Positions 36,264-45,055 of a DNA stretch of 64,000 bases are shown here, one piece after another. Positions within the stretch are counted from its first letter, which is position 1, and the number at the start of each line of letters is the position of its first letter. The DNA is from Oscillospiraceae bacterium. Its GTDB lineage: Bacteria; Bacillota; Clostridia; Oscillospirales; Oscillospiraceae. A program made the position numbers and the translations under genes. The notes beneath the pieces were generated by a model that saw nothing but the letters and a program-made list of their open reading frames with translations, searched no databases and was not told the origin of the DNA. The stretch is from assembly GCA_018053145.1 (NCBI GenBank), contig JAGPMA010000006.1, positions 1 to 64,000 of the forward strand, written 5' to 3'.

Positions 36264-37481
36264 TCATCTCCCGCAGGAAACAAATTCTTTAATAATTTGA
36301 GGGGGGACATGTTTGCGAACAAACTCGCTGTCTTTTGCGGTTAAAGCCGCTTGCTTTAATGAATCGGGCAGCTTTTTATAGCTTGAAAGTTCCTTTTCCG
36401 ACGCAGTGAAAAAGTTGAAGTCGGCCGAGGGCGGGGGTGTTAACCCACGCTCTATTCCGTCAAGCCCCGCATAAATGATAAGCGCATATGCCAGATACGG
36501 GTTTGCGTTGGCATCAGGCGAGCGAAGCTCAATTCGGTTTTGTCCTTTTCCTACTGCCGGAATGCGAATCAACTGCGAACGGTTTTCCGGAGACCAACTG
36601 ATATACTGCGGAGCCTTGTGGCTTCCTAGACGCAGATACGACTGGCCCGTGGGGTTTAAAAAAAGTGTAATTTCGGAAATATGCTCCAAAATACCCGCCA
36701 TAAATGGATAGAAACAGTCGCCGCCTTTAGGCATGTTTGGTGATACGTTAATGTGCATCCCGCTGCCAGCAGCATTAGCGATTGGCTTTGGGTCGAAGCA
36801 TGCGCTCAAGCCATTTCTTGCAGCAACGGTTTTTACCACCATTTTAAAGGTCACTGAGTTATCTGCTGCCGAAAGTGCATCGCTGTAACGGAAATCGACC
36901 TCGTTTTGACCAGGTCCCTCTTCATGGTGAGACGCTTCGGGAGAAATGCCCATTTCTTCGAGAGTAAGGCAAATTTCGCGACGAACATTTTCGCCCAAGT
37001 CCTCGGGTGCTATATCCATGTATCCGGCATTGTCCATAGGTACGCCTGTTGCCACGCCGTTTTCGTCGTTTCTGAAAAGATAGAACTCATACTCCGTGCC
37101 GAAATAACAGTTAACGCCCTTGCTTGCCGCTTCGGCAACCGCTCTTCGAAGCAAGCCTCGGGAATCAAGTGGGAAAGCTTCTCCATTTGGCAGCTTGATG
37201 TCGCAGAACATACGAACCACTCTGCCGTGTGAGGGACGCCAAGGCAACACCGAAAGCGTTGTTGAATCCGGAATAAGGAACAAATCCGAATGGCTCTCTT
37301 CGCCAAAACCTGTAATGGCCGAAGCGTCAATTGATATGCCGTTATGGAATGCGCTTTCAAGTCCGCTTGCGGGAATTGAAACATTTTTTGGCGTGCCAAA
37401 AACATCACAAAACGCGAGGCGGATGAATTTCACATCCTCCTCATGAATATAATCGAGAACCTCATCTATGGAGTATAACAT
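36264..37481 (-). CDS. glnA: Glutamine synthetase, short type I
   Basis: 405 residues, some 35-65 shorter than usual type I enzymes. Beta-grasp N-terminus (EEDVKFIRLAFCDVFGTPKNVSIP), catalytic stretches FGTEYEFYLF, ASHHEEGPGQNEVDFRY, AAGSGMHINVS and ENRSQLIRIPAVGKGQNRIELRSPD. The ammonium-site loop usually reading DGSS is DASA (ISIDASAITGF). No C-terminal adenylylation region is seen. It makes glutamine from glutamate and ammonia with ATP. Between the GXGXG gene and the ANTAR gene in the operon. Confidence 0.94.
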   Translation of the reverse strand: MLYSIDEVLDYIHEEDVKFIRLAFCDVFGTPKNVSIPASGLESAFHNGISIDASAITGFGEESHSDLFLIPDSTTLSVLPWRPSHGRVVRMFCDIKLPNGEAFPLDSRGLLRRAVAEAASKGVNCYFGTEYEFYLFRNDENGVATGVPMDNAGYMDIAPEDLGENVRREICLTLEEMGISPEASHHEEGPGQNEVDFRYSDALSAADNSVTFKMVVKTVAARNGLSACFDPKPIANAAGSGMHINVSPNMPKGGDCFYPFMAGILEHISEITLFLNPTGQSYLRLGSHKAPQYISWSPENRSQLIRIPAVGKGQNRIELRSPDANANPYLAYALIIYAGLDGIERGLTPPPSADFNFFTASEKELSSYKKLPDSLKQAALTAKDSEFVRKHVPPQIIKEFVSCGR

Positions 37482-37497
37482 ATTATTTTGCCTCCGT

Positions 37498-38217
37498 CTA
37501 GTTCATAACGTAAAGCTGTTTATAAGGATTTGCGGAATTTGGCCATAAAACCTGAAAATTTTTGCTGTAAACCTCTGCTTCCAGTATTCCGAAGCTTTCA
37601 CAGAATTCCTTGATAAATGGGGCAATTTCGGCAACATCTTCATCATCGGCGGTCCTAACACAGATTTGAGGAGTAATTTTTGCATTCAGCTCATTTGTAC
37701 GAATAAAAATTTTTCCGCCATGCATCCCTGTTGCGCAAAAGCTGTCCAAAACTTCTTTGTCGTCATATCCCAGACCAAGCGCAATGATAAGTCCGCCGGC
37801 CTGATACTCGCCAAGAAAGCTTCCGCATTTTCCGCCGATTACCAAAACGGGACATTTTTCTTCATATGACTTCATGTGGATGCCGGCTCTGTATCCAACA
37901 TCGCCGCGGACGAAGATTTTGCCGCCGCGCATTGCATAGCCGACTGCATCTCCACAGCTGCCATCGATTATAATTTTCCCGTCGTTCATGGTATCACCTG
38001 TTGCATCCTGAGCATTACCATTGACAAAAATGCTAGCGCCGTCTAGATAACAGCCCAGTGCATTTCCCGGGACTCCGTTAATCGTTATGGTTTTGTTCGA
38101 AGCTCCCGCACCGATGAAACGCTGACCGCAGCAGTTATCAAGCGTGATTTCCCCTTCGATGGGGAATATTTCTCTGTTAAGTATATCATATTTTTTGCTT
38201 GTGCAATCAATTTTCAT
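37498..38217 (-). CDS. Glutamate synthase GXGXG-domain subunit (split GltB domain 3)
   Basis: 239 residues with the right-handed beta-helix of repeated G-x-x-G units: VPGNALGCYLDGASIFVNGNAQDATGDTMNDGKIIIDGSCGDAVGYAMRGGKIFVRGDVGYRAGIHMK. In one-chain glutamate synthase this is the third domain of the large subunit; archaeal-type enzymes encode it separately. The C-terminal 60 residues are additional. Start overlaps the oxidoreductase stop by 11 bp. Confidence 0.92.
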   Translation of the reverse strand: MKIDCTSKKYDILNREIFPIEGEITLDNCCGQRFIGAGASNKTITINGVPGNALGCYLDGASIFVNGNAQDATGDTMNDGKIIIDGSCGDAVGYAMRGGKIFVRGDVGYRAGIHMKSYEEKCPVLVIGGKCGSFLGEYQAGGLIIALGLGYDDKEVLDSFCATGMHGGKIFIRTNELNAKITPQICVRTADDEDVAEIAPFIKEFCESFGILEAEVYSKNFQVLWPNSANPYKQLYVMN

Positions 38218-39454
38218 TGGACTTCCCCCCTAATTTTTCGTCACGGTAGCTTTTTGTGAAAGCAATAAGTGAGGGTTCCTTGCAGACAAGCTCAAAATCA
38301 ATGCAGGAAAGTGGCGTTTTTTCTCTTATAAGCGCGGTATAGATGCCCGCTTTGTCGACATTTCCAATTAAAATGTACCCGCGTAGAGTGTCGTTTGAAT
38401 AAAACAGCTTTTTATAATTTTCGCCGTCCTTCATTTCGAATACTTCCCCCTCGTAGCTGCCTGCGGTGATAATGTGCAAGCCAAAGAAGCCTATTGCATT
38501 CATCGGCATCATTTTGTTTTCTGTAGTTTCGCCGCCCGCCATTGCAATGCCGGCTGTTTTTCCGCCGATATAAGCATTTGGAAGAATTGCGAGAATCCTA
38601 TCGGTGTTGCAGGAGATGTCATGGCTGACGACGCAGTCTCCTGCCGAATAGACATCGGGAATAGAGGTTTCCATCTTCTCGGATACGATTATGCCTCTGT
38701 CAACTTTTCCGCCGGCATCCTTCACAAGGCTGACATTTGGTCTTACACCGACTGCGGTCACGAGTAAGTCAAAGCCAACACTTTCGCCGCTTGTGAGCTC
38801 CGCCTTATTATCGACAAAGCCTGCAACGGAGACATCAAGCTTAAATTCAATGCCTTGATTTTCAAGGTGTGTCTGAACGGTTTTTGCACCATCCTCGTCA
38901 AGTATGCTTGAAAGAATTCTCGGTGCAAGGTCAACAACCGTTATTTTTCCGACTCTCGCCAAAATACCCTCGGCACACTTAAGGCCAATAAGTCCCGCTC
39001 CCACAATCAAAACTCGTGCTTCGGGAAAAAGTGCAGCTTCCAATGCATCCGCGTCGTCAAGCGACATGAAGCAAAAGCGCTTTTCAACCGCTTCAAGCCC
39101 TGTCATTGGAGGAACGAATGGCGAAGAGCCGGTTGCTATCAAAAGCTTATCATACGAGATTCTTTTCCCGTCGTCAAGTCCGACAGCCTTACTTTCTCTA
39201 TCAATTGCGGTAACGGTTTTCCCGAAAACGGTCGTGCAGTCATTATCGGCATAAAAGCTATCCGGCCTATATTTCATAAGCTGCCTGTCGGTTTTTCCCT
39301 GAAGCAGATATGAAATGAGCGGTCTTGAGTATGTGTGTTGCCTTTCGTTGCTGATGACCGTAATTTTTCCTTTTGCGTCAAGCTGACGAATGCCCTCAAT
39401 GGCTCCGACGGCCGCCGCGGAATTTCCCACGATTACGTATTCCATCACATTCAC
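38207..39454 (-). CDS. FAD-dependent pyridine-nucleotide oxidoreductase of the GOGAT operon
   Basis: 415 residues. The N-terminal dinucleotide motif is IVGNSAAAVGAIEGIRQLD, an atypical GxGxx form. A second one, VLIVGAGLIGLKCAEGIL, lies near 150. The motif DVYSAGDC marks the FAD-binding region of NADH-rubredoxin/nitrite-reductase-type oxidoreductases. It probably passes electrons from NAD(P)H via the adjoining ferredoxin to the FMN synthase subunit, replacing the GltD small subunit. It overlaps both neighbours by a few bases. Confidence 0.9.
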   Translation of the reverse strand: MNVMEYVIVGNSAAAVGAIEGIRQLDAKGKITVISNERQHTYSRPLISYLLQGKTDRQLMKYRPDSFYADNDCTTVFGKTVTAIDRESKAVGLDDGKRISYDKLLIATGSSPFVPPMTGLEAVEKRFCFMSLDDADALEAALFPEARVLIVGAGLIGLKCAEGILARVGKITVVDLAPRILSSILDEDGAKTVQTHLENQGIEFKLDVSVAGFVDNKAELTSGESVGFDLLVTAVGVRPNVSLVKDAGGKVDRGIIVSEKMETSIPDVYSAGDCVVSHDISCNTDRILAILPNAYIGGKTAGIAMAGGETTENKMMPMNAIGFFGLHIITAGSYEGEVFEMKDGENYKKLFYSNDTLRGYILIGNVDKAGIYTALIREKTPLSCIDFELVCKEPSLIAFTKSYRDEKLGGKSNEN

Positions 39455-39876
39455 CTCTCTTCAAAGACGATTGCTTTGTTTGGACAGCCCAGAACGCACT
39501 TGGGCGTTCCGCCGTTTTGGGTACAAAGCTCGCATTTCTGCATAACTCCGTGATCTGTGGGACTAATCGCACCGTAGGGGCAGGATAAAACACAGGTATA
39601 ACAGCCCACGCACTTTTTCTTATCAATTGTAATTACGCCGTCAACCTTAGTCAGCGCGCCTGTAATGCAGTTGGTGACACAGAAGGGCTCGTCGCAGTGG
39701 CGGCACGACACGGCAAAGCAAACCTTGCCGTCTGTTTCCACCCGAATATTCGGGCGGATTTTGATGTTCATGAGCGCAGAAGCCATGTCCTTTTTCCCGG
39801 AATTGGCAAAAGCGCAGTTATACTCACAGAGGTGACAGCCAAGACACCATTCTTCGTTGACATATACACGTTTCAT
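39451..39876 (-). CDS. Four-cluster ferredoxin-type electron transfer subunit
   Basis: 141 residues with four cysteine groups, including CLGCHLCEYNCAFA, CRHCDEPFCVTNCITGA, CVGCYTCVLSCPYGA and CELCTQNGGTPKCVLGCPNKA. This is the HycB/DmsB-type pattern of four 4Fe-4S clusters. It lies between the oxidoreductase and the FMN subunit, overlapping or abutting each. Electron wire of the split glutamate synthase is the likely role. Confidence 0.92.
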   Translation of the reverse strand: MKRVYVNEEWCLGCHLCEYNCAFANSGKKDMASALMNIKIRPNIRVETDGKVCFAVSCRHCDEPFCVTNCITGALTKVDGVITIDKKKCVGCYTCVLSCPYGAISPTDHGVMQKCELCTQNGGTPKCVLGCPNKAIVFEER

Positions 39877-39877
39877 A

Positions 39878-41389
39878 TTACTGTCCCTCCCCCGCGTGAG
39901 CTATTCCGAGAATGGACAGCTCTTTCTCGTTTAAGCCGACACCGCGGAGCATTAGTCTGTTACCTCTCAGAGCTTCGATGGAGTTTATGCCCATGCCACC
40001 CAAAAGCTCTTTAATTTCGTGCTCCCATGCGGTTAAAAGATTTACCAGACGGGGATAAGCGACATCTGGATTAAGTCTCTTGACAAGCTCGGGTCTCTGC
40101 GTTGCGATGCCCCAATTGCACTTGCCCGTCTGGCAGGTACGGCATAGGTGACAGCCCATTGCAAGCAATGCAGAGGTTGCAATGTAACAGGCATCCGCGC
40201 CAAGTGCGATAGCCTTGACCACATCGGCACTGCTTCTTATGCTTCCGCCGGCAACAAGCGAAACATTGTTGCGGATTCCCTCTTCGCGCAGTCTTGTGTC
40301 AACGCTTGCCAGAGCAAGCTCAATTGGTATTCCCACATTGTCACGAATACGCGTGGGTGCAGCTCCCGTACCGCCTCGGAAGCCGTCAATTGCGATAATA
40401 TCCGCGCCGCTTCTTGCAATGCCGCTGGCAATTGCCGCAATATTGTGGACAGCTGCAACCTTGACAATGACAGGTTTTGTGTAGTTTGAAGCCTCTTTCA
40501 AGGAATAGACAAGCTGGCGCAAATCCTCAATCGAATAAATATCGTGGTGGGGCGCAGGTGAAATTGCGTCCGAGCCTTCGGGTATCATTCTTGTACGCGA
40601 AACATCTCCGACGATTTTTGCTCCGGGCAAATGTCCGCCGATGCCGGGCTTTGCACCCTGGCCCATCTTGATTTCAATTGCGGCGCCTGCCTCCAGATAG
40701 CCCTTGTGAACGCCGAATCGACCTGATGCGACCTGTACAATCGTGTTTTTGCCATATTGGTAAAAATCCTCATGCAAACCGCCCTCACCGGTGTTGTAAT
40801 AGGTCCCCATCTCCGTTGCCGCTTGTGCCAAGCTTTTGTGGGCGTTGTAGCTGATTGAGCCGAAGCTCATCGCGGAGAACATAACAGGCAGGGCAAGCTC
40901 GAGCTGAGGAGACATCTCGGTTTTCATTGTTCCGTCTTCATTTCTCTCGATGAATTCGGGCTTTTTGCCGAGAAAGACCTTTGTTTCCATCGGTTCGCGC
41001 AGGGGGTCAATTGAAGGATTTGTAACCTGCGAGGCATTAATTAGGATTTTATCCCAATAAACAGGAAACGGCTCCGGATTCCCCATTGAGGAGAGCAGCA
41101 CCGCTCCGCTTTCTGCCTGACGGTAGACCTCCTTAATGGTCTGTGCGCGCCAGTTAGCATTGGAGCGGAAAACCTGCTCGTTTTCACGGATTTTAAGAGC
41201 ATGGGTGGGGCAAAGCGTGACGCAGCGCAGACAGTCGACACACTTGTCTTCGTCCGCGCGCATTATGCCGAGTTCCTCGTCGTAACTGTGGACTTCGTTT
41301 GCGCACTGACGCTCACAAACCCTGCACTTAATGCAGCGGCTTGGGTCGCGCAGTATTTCATAATCAGGGAAAAGAAGTGACGATGCCAT
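39878..41389 (-). CDS. Archaeal-type glutamate synthase, FMN/Fe-S subunit
   Basis: 503 residues. Two 4Fe-4S motifs stand at the N-terminus (CIKCRVCERQCANEV and CVDCLRCVTLCPTHA). The glutamate-synthase central domain follows: FSAMSFGSISYNAHKSLAQAA, YNTGEGG, KMGQGAKPGIGGHLPG, IAIDGFRGGTGAAPTRIRDNVG and CHLCRTCQTGKCNWGIATQ with the 3Fe-4S cysteines. It converts 2-oxoglutarate plus ammonia (from the amidotransferase subunit) to glutamate. The end of the amidotransferase gene shares one base with it. Confidence 0.95.
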   Translation of the reverse strand: MASSLLFPDYEILRDPSRCIKCRVCERQCANEVHSYDEELGIMRADEDKCVDCLRCVTLCPTHALKIRENEQVFRSNANWRAQTIKEVYRQAESGAVLLSSMGNPEPFPVYWDKILINASQVTNPSIDPLREPMETKVFLGKKPEFIERNEDGTMKTEMSPQLELALPVMFSAMSFGSISYNAHKSLAQAATEMGTYYNTGEGGLHEDFYQYGKNTIVQVASGRFGVHKGYLEAGAAIEIKMGQGAKPGIGGHLPGAKIVGDVSRTRMIPEGSDAISPAPHHDIYSIEDLRQLVYSLKEASNYTKPVIVKVAAVHNIAAIASGIARSGADIIAIDGFRGGTGAAPTRIRDNVGIPIELALASVDTRLREEGIRNNVSLVAGGSIRSSADVVKAIALGADACYIATSALLAMGCHLCRTCQTGKCNWGIATQRPELVKRLNPDVAYPRLVNLLTAWEHEIKELLGGMGINSIEALRGNRLMLRGVGLNEKELSILGIAHAGEGQ

Positions 41390-42483
41390 TATTTGACCCC
41401 TCCTTCCAAATTAACAATAATAGCTTCTCCTCCGCGCGGCGACCAAATCCTGTCCGGATTCGGTTCCATAACACGGATAGCGCATTCCTCGCTTGCGAAA
41501 TAGACCATGTCGTCCTTTTCCGCAGCTACCATCGAGCGCAGCTTCAGGCGGTCATTGAGTGCCATAAGCCCGCCCTCATAGCCCAGAAGGATTGAAAACG
41601 GACCCGTAACCAGAAGACTGCCGAAGGTGTTTCGAAGGAAGCTCATTTTTTGTCTTTCCTCTTCAGGCAAGGTGTCGATAACCGACCAGAAGGGCGCCGC
41701 AACGACGGTTGCGGCCTCCTCAAGTGTCATTTTCTGTTTGCGAAGCAGGTAATCGAAGATATATGTGATTACCTCAGTGTCAGTTCGAAGTGTACAGGAA
41801 TAACCAAACATCTCGATGAAACGGCGGTTTGCGTCATAGGAGGAAATTTCGCCGTTGTGGACAATTGAATAGTCGAGAAGAGCAAACGGGTGTGCTCCGC
41901 CCCACCATCCGGGAGTGTTGGTCGGATAGCGTCCGTGTGCAGTCCAGCTATAACCTTCATACTCATCAAGGCAATAGAACTCACCGACGTCCTCGGGATA
42001 GCCTACTGCTTTAAACACGCCCATGTTCTTGCCGCTTGAAAACACATAGCAGCCGTCGAGTTCCTTGTTGATTTTCAGAACAGTCCTTGCAACGTATTCC
42101 TTTTCATCAAGCTGGCTGTCCCTAAGGCGATTATGCGAAGGGGCAACAAAATAGCGCCAAATTAGCGGCTCATTTGTTATCTTCGGCGTCTTGCGAACGG
42201 GGATTTTTGACAGGTTAACAACCTCAAAAACCTTGTCAATAATCTTTTCGCACTCCTCACGACAGGTCATATTGTCATAAAAAATGTGCAGTGCATATAG
42301 GTCCTTGTACTGGGGGTAAATGCCGTAGCCCGCAAATCCACCGCCGAGGCCATTTGACCTCTCGTGCATTACGGTCATCGAATTAACGATTCTGTCACCG
42401 CATATTTTATTACCCTTTTTCGAAATCACCCCTGATATTGCACAGCCCGATGGAATCCTTATTTCGCCTTCTTTTTTTAGCAT
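41389..42483 (-). CDS. Glutamate synthase amidotransferase subunit (split GltB domain 1)
   Basis: 364 residues of class II glutamine amidotransferase type: SCxLRTDTEV (YSCTLRTDTEVITYIF), AHGRYPTNTPGWWGGAHPF and IVHNGEISSY. The nucleophilic cysteine must become N-terminal; the only fitting residue is Cys14 in IPSGCAISGV, implying removal of a 13-residue leader. It hydrolyses glutamine to feed ammonia to the FMN subunit. First gene of the seven-gene operon; its ribosome-binding site (GGATGTGAG) is weak. Confidence 0.93.
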   Translation of the reverse strand: MLKKEGEIRIPSGCAISGVISKKGNKICGDRIVNSMTVMHERSNGLGGGFAGYGIYPQYKDLYALHIFYDNMTCREECEKIIDKVFEVVNLSKIPVRKTPKITNEPLIWRYFVAPSHNRLRDSQLDEKEYVARTVLKINKELDGCYVFSSGKNMGVFKAVGYPEDVGEFYCLDEYEGYSWTAHGRYPTNTPGWWGGAHPFALLDYSIVHNGEISSYDANRRFIEMFGYSCTLRTDTEVITYIFDYLLRKQKMTLEEAATVVAAPFWSVIDTLPEEERQKMSFLRNTFGSLLVTGPFSILLGYEGGLMALNDRLKLRSMVAAEKDDMVYFASEECAIRVMEPNPDRIWSPRGGEAIIVNLEGGVK

Positions 42484-42598
42484 GGTCTCACATCCATAAA
42501 TAAAAATACAAACAAAGGCGTCATTAATAATTGGTTACCCATTTAATGAACGCCTTTGTTCGTAAATAGACTATACAATAATGTAATATCCTTGTCAA
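42484..42598 (-). promoter_or_regulatory. Promoter and ANTAR-type attenuator leader of the glutamate synthase operon
   Basis: Minus strand: TTGACA (42598-42593), 17-bp spacer, TATAGT (42575-42570), start near 42563. A hairpin GAAC-AAAGGC-GTTC occupies 42561-42548; its six-base loop has the A1 and G4 expected for ANTAR targets. It overlaps the 5' arm of a long terminator, AACAAAGGCG-TTCATTAA / TTAATGA-CGCCTTTGTT (42560-42511), followed by TGTATTTTTATTT. The two structures are mutually exclusive. No upstream P1 hairpin is seen. Confidence 0.75.
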
Positions 42599-42672
42599 CT
42601 GAATTTTCGGCTGATTCGACTAAAAATGATGTTATTTTTCTATGAATCCTTCAGTTTTATGTGATTTGGGTC

Positions 42673-42768
42673 TTGACAATTTATTTTCATAGTGCTAAAG
42701 TAACGGCATGTAATGACGGCAAAGGCGCCGCAGAGTGCATTTCTGCGTGTCTTTGCCTCTTTTTTTAT
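42673..42768 (+). promoter_or_regulatory. Promoter and ANTAR-type attenuator leader of glnN
   Basis: TTGACA (42673-42678), 17-bp spacer, TAAAGT (42696-42701), start near 42708. Hairpin CGGC-AAAGGC-GCCG (42717-42730) has the same six-base loop as the divergent leader on a different stem. It overlaps the 5' arm of the terminator GGCAAAG...CTTTGCC (42718-42757, inner stem CGCAGA/TCTGCG), followed by TCTTTTTTTATTTTTTT. The terminator lies 40 nt before the glnN start. Confidence 0.77.
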
Positions 42769-42807
42769 TTTTTTATTGAAATCTATAACCGTAAAGGAGA
42801 ATGTAAT

Positions 42808-44904
42808 ATGAGTTCAGTAGCAGAAATATTCGGCTCAATGGTTTTTAACGATTCCGTTATGAAGGAAAGACTTCCCAAGGGAACATACACCGCCATGCAG
42901 AAGACGATTAAAGACGGAAAGCTGCTTGACATCGAAGTTGCAACTGTCGTTGCAAACGCGATGAAGGATTGGGCTATCGACAAGGGCGCAACCCACTTCA
43001 CACATTGGTTCCAGCCGATGACAGGTATCACCGCTGAAAAGCACGACAGCTTTATTTCCCCCACAAATGACGGGAAGATAATTATGGAGTTTTCCGGCAA
43101 GGAGCTTGTCCGTGGCGAGCCCGATGCATCGAGCTTTCCCTCCGGCGGTCTTCGTGCAACCTTTGAGGCAAGAGGCTATACCGCTTGGGACCCAACCTCC
43201 TATGCTTTCATAAAAGATAACACCCTGTGCATCCCAACTGCTTTTTGCTCCTATACAGGAGAAGCACTGGACAAGAAAACACCTCTTCTTCGTTCAATGC
43301 AGGCAATCAACACTCAGGCAATGCGTGTTCTCAAGCTTTTCGGTAACGCGGACGTAACCTCAGTGAAGACAACTGTCGGTCCCGAGCAGGAATACTTCCT
43401 TATCGACAACGAGCTTTATGAGCAGCGCCGCGATTTAATCTATACCGGCCGTACCCTTTTCGGTTCAAGACCACCAAAAGGTCAAGAGCTTGAGGACCAT
43501 TACTTCGGAAGCATCAAGCCCCGCGTAAAGGACTTCATGGACGAACTGGACGTTGAGCTGTGGAAGCTTGGAATTCTTGCAAAAACAGAACATAACGAGG
43601 TTGCTCCCGCTCAGCATGAGCTTGCTCCGATATTCACAACCACTAACATTGCCGTTGACCACAATCAGCTGACAATGGAAATTATGCAGAAGGTCGCAAA
43701 ACGCCACGGACTTGTCTGCCTGCTTCACGAAAAGCCCTTCGCAGGCGTAAACGGCAGCGGCAAACACAACAACTGGTCAATCTCCACCAACACCGGCGTT
43801 AACCTTCTTGAGCCGGGAGATACTCCCTATGAAAATGCCCAGTTCCTGCTCTTCCTTTGCGCAACCATCAAGGCTGTTGACGATTATCAAGAGCTGCTCC
43901 GTCTTTCTGTAGCAACCGCCGGAAACGATCACCGTCTTGGCGCAAACGAAGCTCCTCCCGCAGTCATTTCCGTTTTCCTTGGCGACGAGCTTACGGAAAT
44001 CCTCAACGCTATTGACAGCGGCAGCGCATATTCCGACCGCATAAAGGAGCAAATGACCATCGGCGTTGATGTTCTGCCCCACTTCCCAAAGGACACAACG
44101 GACAGAAACAGAACTTCTCCCTTCGCTTTCACCGGAAACAAGTTCGAATTCCGTATGCCCGGTTCCTCCGTGTCAATCTCTGGCCCGAACTTCGTTCTTA
44201 ATACCGCTGTTGCCGAAGTGCTCAAGCAATTTGCCGATGAGCTCGAAGGTGTAAAGGACTTTACAGCTGCTCTCAACGAACTCATCAAGAAGACCATCAG
44301 CAATCATAAGCGCATCATCTTTAACGGCAACGGCTATGATGACGCTTGGATTATGGAAGCTCTCGAGAGAGGCCTGCCCAACCTCAAAACAACTCCGGAC
44401 TGCCTGCCCAGCTTCCTTTCGGAAAAGAGTATCAAGCTTTTCACCTCGCACAATGTTCTTTCCGAAACCGAAATCAGGTCCCGTTATGAAATCGTAATGG
44501 AGAACTACTGCAAGGTCATCAACATTGAAGCACTCACCATGCTGGACATGGCAAAGAAAGACATCATGCCCGCTGTTTCAACCTATTCAAAGGTGCTTGC
44601 CGATACCGTTATAGCAAAGAAAGCCGTTGTCGTAACCACTGATTGCTGCACCTATGAGCTTGAAACGCTAAAAACTGTTTCACGCGCGGCAACAAATCTT
44701 TACAACAAGACAGCAGATCTCGACAAAGCACTTATCGATTCTAAAGAGATACTCGAAGCAACTGAGCTTGCTGTATATTACAAGGACCATGTAATTCCCG
44801 CAATGAGCGAGCTTCGCATTTCCGCAGATGAGCTTGAAACCATTACAGCCAAAGGCTACTGGCCTTTCCCGTCCTATGGCGATTTGCTCTTTAGCGTTAA
44901 GTAA
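42808..44904 (+). CDS. glnN: Glutamine synthetase, type III
   Basis: 698 residues, the typical GSIII length and about 1.6 times a type I enzyme. Motifs include [50 protein letters not shown] and GKHNNWSIS near the active site, and [23 protein letters not shown]. The start is the ATG with AAGGAG, encoding [13 protein letters not shown]. It duplicates the function of the glnA in the divergent operon. Expression passes through a terminator in its leader with an ANTAR-type hairpin. Confidence 0.97.
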   Translation: MSSVAEIFGSMVFNDSVMKERLPKGTYTAMQKTIKDGKLLDIEVATVVANAMKDWAIDKGATHFTHWFQPMTGITAEKHDSFISPTNDGKIIMEFSGKELVRGEPDASSFPSGGLRATFEARGYTAWDPTSYAFIKDNTLCIPTAFCSYTGEALDKKTPLLRSMQAINTQAMRVLKLFGNADVTSVKTTVGPEQEYFLIDNELYEQRRDLIYTGRTLFGSRPPKGQELEDHYFGSIKPRVKDFMDELDVELWKLGILAKTEHNEVAPAQHELAPIFTTTNIAVDHNQLTMEIMQKVAKRHGLVCLLHEKPFAGVNGSGKHNNWSISTNTGVNLLEPGDTPYENAQFLLFLCATIKAVDDYQELLRLSVATAGNDHRLGANEAPPAVISVFLGDELTEILNAIDSGSAYSDRIKEQMTIGVDVLPHFPKDTTDRNRTSPFAFTGNKFEFRMPGSSVSISGPNFVLNTAVAEVLKQFADELEGVKDFTAALNELIKKTISNHKRIIFNGNGYDDAWIMEALERGLPNLKTTPDCLPSFLSEKSIKLFTSHNVLSETEIRSRYEIVMENYCKVINIEALTMLDMAKKDIMPAVSTYSKVLADTVIAKKAVVVTTDCCTYELETLKTVSRAATNLYNKTADLDKALIDSKEILEATELAVYYKDHVIPAMSELRISADELETITAKGYWPFPSYGDLLFSVK

Positions 44905-44997
44905 AATCAATGATAAGCATAGTCCTTTCTAGGGCTTTCAAACATTTGTCCGAAATTGTGCGGTAAAGAATTAAATTTAACTTAACAAAGAAAAAAC

Positions 44998-45041
44998 AAT
45001 CCGGGGGCGGATTAAATACCGCCCCCAATATTTCTATTTTT
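44998..45041 (+). promoter_or_regulatory. Terminator/attenuator with hexaloop hairpin upstream of asnB
   Basis: A GC-rich terminator GGGGGCGG/CCGCCCCC (45003-45026) is followed by AATATTTCTATTTTT and then the asnB ribosome-binding site GGAGG. AATCC-GGGGGC-GGATT (44998-45013) forms an alternative hairpin with a six-base loop that removes the 5' arm of the terminator, as in the glnN and glutamate synthase leaders. Loop position 1 is G rather than A. A separate promoter is not clear. Confidence 0.6.
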
Positions 45042-45055
45042 GGAGGAAAATAAAT

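Noticed and set aside
42484..42598. Known glutamine riboswitch (glnA or downstream-peptide motif)
   Set aside because: Conserved sequence blocks of those motifs are not present; a hairpin-terminator switch explains the leader better.
42661..42807. N-terminal extension of glnN in frame
   Set aside because: It would cover the promoter and terminator. The ATG at 42808 has AAGGAG and the normal GSIII beginning.
44918..44940. Hexaloop hairpin AGTCC-TTTCTA-GGGCT as an ANTAR P1 element for asnB
   Set aside because: The loop lacks A1 and G4, and the hairpin is about 60 nt from the second one.
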